Below are positions 5,366-6,305 of a stretch of DNA of 6,305 bases, piece by piece. The notes under the pieces are model-generated. The model was not told where the DNA came from and did not search any database. It saw only the letters and a list, made by a program, of their open reading frames with translations. The translations under genes were made by a program, and so were the position numbers. How positions within the stretch are numbered: position 1 is the stretch's first letter; every line of letters begins with the position of its first letter. Origin of the DNA: Nanobdellota archaeon (GTDB lineage: Archaea; Nanobdellota; Nanobdellia; SCGC-AAA011-G17; GW2011-AR17). The stretch is from assembly GCA_030018575.1 (NCBI GenBank), contig JASEIA010000083.1:1-6305 (forward strand), read 5' to 3'.

Positions 5366-5617
5366 TCAGAGATAGGTTTCAAGGAATTTCGCAGCGCCCA
5401 TTACAAAAATAAGGCTGTATATCATAAGAAAGGTTCTTCGGGGGGTGATTTTGACAGACAATGATGGCATATATTTTTTCCCTGCGGCCTCGCACTCGTC
5501 ATGAGCTCCCCTCAAAGTGCGCCGGTTATAGCGCAATGAGCCGATTAAAGGAATAAAGTCAGCAGGCTGAAACTCATAATATTTTCGTGTTTTTTCTTCA
5601 AGATTGTCCCTTGGCAT
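5366..5617 (-). CDS. Small single-pass membrane protein, unknown function
   Basis: The product is 83 aa. The first 60 residues are polar and charged (FQPADFIPLIGSLRYNRR near 16-33, then a KKYMPSLSVKITPRR stretch), ending in a basic patch. Residues 63-77 (FLMIYSLIFVMGAAK) form one hydrophobic helix next to the C-terminus. This resembles a tail-anchored topology with a cytoplasmic N-terminal region, although the helix is short. There is no ribosome site before the ATG at 5617, but a TATA box centred 26 nt upstream fits a leaderless transcript starting at the ATG, which supports a real gene despite its size. I do not recognise the family. It is a single-gene unit between two operons on the same strand. 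Confidence 0.65.
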   Translation of the reverse strand: MPRDNLEEKTRKYYEFQPADFIPLIGSLRYNRRTLRGAHDECEAAGKKYMPSLSVKITPRRTFLMIYSLIFVMGAAKFLETYL

Positions 5618-5638
5618 TACAAAAAGAGAGCATCTTCT

Positions 5639-5646
5639 TATATAAA
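5639..5646 (-). promoter_or_regulatory. TATA box giving a leaderless transcript of the small membrane protein
   Basis: The minus strand reads TTTATATA, centred near 5642. Twenty-six nt downstream is 5616-5617, the A of the ATG. The absence of any Shine-Dalgarno sequence before that ATG agrees with leaderless translation. It lies directly after the T-tract that ends the upstream operon. Confidence 0.7.
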
Positions 5647-5656
5647 TAATTTTATG

Positions 5657-5672
5657 AAAAAAAGAAGAAAAA
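5657..5672 (-). terminator. T-tract terminator of the Cys-rich protein/lipoprotein operon
   Basis: Five nt after the lipoprotein stop codon the minus strand reads CTTTTTCTTCTTTTTT, with no hairpin. Oligo-T tracts are the usual archaeal intrinsic termination signal. Its position between a stop codon and the next gene's TATA box fits a transcription-unit boundary. Confidence 0.6.
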
Positions 5673-5677
5673 GGCAG

Positions 5678-5875
5678 TCAGCTCAAATCCTTGTCAATGG
5701 ACTGAAGGTCCGCTGAAACTTCCTCAACCTGCGTTGAGACGTCTGCAATCGCCCTTTGCGCATCCTCGCTGCTCTTTACCTTTTCAACGCCTTCCTCGCC
5801 CTTGCATCCTGCGAGAGAGAACAAGAGCAATGCAGCGACAAGCACAGCAAGCAATAATCCAAGTATTTTTTTCAT
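5678..5875 (-). CDS. Very small lipoprotein with a coiled-coil-like mature part
   Basis: The product is 65 aa. Residues 1-23 are a lipoprotein signal peptide: MKK, the hydrophobic run ILGLLLAVLVAALLLFS, then lipobox LAG-C24, whose Cys would carry the lipid. The mature chain is only 42 aa and is charged. From residue 35 it reads as one amphipathic helix (SSEDAQRAIADVSTQVEEV and on), compatible with a coiled coil or oligomer. It would sit on the outer face of the membrane. The ribosome site GGAGGT (5884-5889) is strong, 8 nt before the ATG, and is made of the last codons of the upstream gene (GGG AGG TAA). The two genes are 6 nt apart and surely co-transcribed, so the lipoprotein may anchor or accompany the Cys-rich protein. 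No family is recognised. Confidence 0.8.
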   Translation of the reverse strand: MKKILGLLLAVLVAALLLFSLAGCKGEEGVEKVKSSEDAQRAIADVSTQVEEVSADLQSIDKDLS

Positions 5876-5881
5876 TTTTGT

Positions 5882-6305
5882 TTACCTCCCTAACAAATCC
5901 TTTATTGCATTTATCACGACGGCGGCTGTTGAAACTCCTTCACCGCCGCCTGCAGATTTTGTTGCCTGCTGCTCCTGAGGCGGAATTTGCTCAATACCCT
6001 GCACAGGCGTTGATTCAACAGGCTGCGGCTCTCTCCATTGCTCGGCAGGCATTGGTGCTACTCCTTCCACCCTTTGTTCAACAATTCTCTGCTGATAAGC
6101 AGGGCCTGTCTGCTGGTTAAAGAACCTGCCTTCATCAGGCATAGGCGCACCCATGCAGTCCTGAGGGCAGTTGCTCTTGCTTTCGCCAGGCTCGCAGCAC
6201 TCATTGCCGCATACATCTTTAGGGCTTTCGCCGCTTATTTCATCAGCGCAGCCTCCAGATTTATCAGGGGCAAATACCCGCTGCGCCTTTTGAACAAACC
6301 CCCGG
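5882..6305 (-). CDS. Cysteine-rich secreted protein, C-terminal part (open at right edge)
   Basis: The frame is open for 140 codons to the window edge, so the ATG at 6154 is internal and the start lies outside. The visible N-terminal part holds six Cys: C19, C32, C36, C37, C46 and C50 of the fragment, in the pattern CGNxCCEPGE followed by NCPQDC. This matches the CGNGxCEPGE...NCPxDC module that I know from secreted proteins of DPANN archaea and some bacteria, where Cys pairs are thought to form disulfides. The next roughly 60 residues are low-complexity and rich in Pro, Gln and Glu (PMPAEQWREPQPVEST and IPPQEQQ), like a cell-surface stalk or linker. A Gly-rich turn and a short C-terminal helix (AAVVINAIKDLLGR) finish it. 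Its end supplies the ribosome site of the lipoprotein gene. Export is inferred from the Cys pattern, since the signal peptide is outside the window. Confidence 0.78.
   Translation of the reverse strand, partial: RGFVQKAQRVFAPDKSGGCADEISGESPKDVCGNECCEPGESKSNCPQDCMGAPMPDEGRFFNQQTGPAYQQRIVEQRVEGVAPMPAEQWREPQPVESTPVQGIEQIPPQEQQATKSAGGGEGVSTAAVVINAIKDLLGR
5884..5889 (-). promoter_or_regulatory. Ribosome binding site GGAGGT of the lipoprotein, inside the upstream coding end
   Basis: The final Gly-Arg-stop codons of the Cys-rich gene (GGG AGG TAA) form a near-perfect GGGAGGTAA site 8 nt before the lipoprotein ATG. Ribosomes terminating on the first gene will cover this site, so expression of the two genes is probably coupled. 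Confidence 0.7.

Noticed and set aside
5296..5412. Plus-strand 38-aa frame
   Set aside because: It has no ribosome site, overlaps the membrane protein gene in antisense, and its translation is rich in basic and polar residues with no pattern.
5734..6120. Plus-strand frame of 128 aa
   Set aside because: It is antisense to the lipoprotein and Cys-rich genes and is Leu/Arg/Gln-rich low complexity created by their composition.
6152..6154. ATG at 6154 as the start of the last minus-strand gene
   Set aside because: The same frame continues without a stop to the window edge and contains the conserved Cys motif, so this Met is internal.

Overview
The window most resembles the genome of a small-genome archaeon, probably of the DPANN type (Woesearchaeota/Pacearchaeota-like). 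This is inferred from TATA boxes of the TTTATATA type placed about 26 nt before likely transcript starts, at least one apparently leaderless gene, GAGGTG/AGGTGA ribosome sites, a HerA/DUF87-type ATPase carrying inteins, an MNT-HEPN pair, and a secreted protein with a CGN..CEPGE..NCPxDC cysteine motif. No rRNA, tRNA, CRISPR array or transposase was seen.

Layout. (1) At 1-626, minus strand, a secreted protein with three FG-GAP/VCBS calcium-loop repeats is followed, 2 nt after its stop, by the start of a hydrophobic protein that runs off the left edge. (2) At 627-798 lies a divergent promoter region. (3) At 799-4017, plus strand, is the centrepiece: a HerA-family ATPase gene interrupted by two inteins. 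A 182-aa mini-intein splits Walker A between its Lys and Ser. A 446-aa intein with a LAGLIDADG endonuclease and an extra helix-turn-helix splits Walker B directly after the DE pair. Splicing would give an ATPase of about 444 aa from a 1072-aa precursor. (4) At 4067-5162, convergent on the minus strand, is a two-gene operon: a winged-HTH/nucleotidyltransferase (MNT) fusion whose end overlaps a HEPN protein by 14 nt. This is the layout of MNT-HEPN toxin-antitoxin modules, but the HEPN protein has no visible RX4-6H RNase motif. (5) 5163-5365 is non-coding apart from promoter elements. (6) At 5366-5617 (minus) is a small single-pass membrane protein with a leaderless promoter. (7) At 5678-6305 (minus) is an operon of a cysteine-rich secreted protein, open at the right edge, followed by a very small lipoprotein and a T-tract terminator.

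How it fits together. The flanking minus-strand genes are mostly cell-surface products (FG-GAP protein, possible membrane protein, single-pass membrane protein, Cys-rich protein, lipoprotein). Between them sit a DNA-motor ATPase that cannot assemble either nucleotide-binding motif until both inteins leave, and a likely toxin-antitoxin or nucleotidyl-transfer module. Nothing in the sequence links the ATPase functionally to the MNT-HEPN pair. The two transcription units are convergent and separate.
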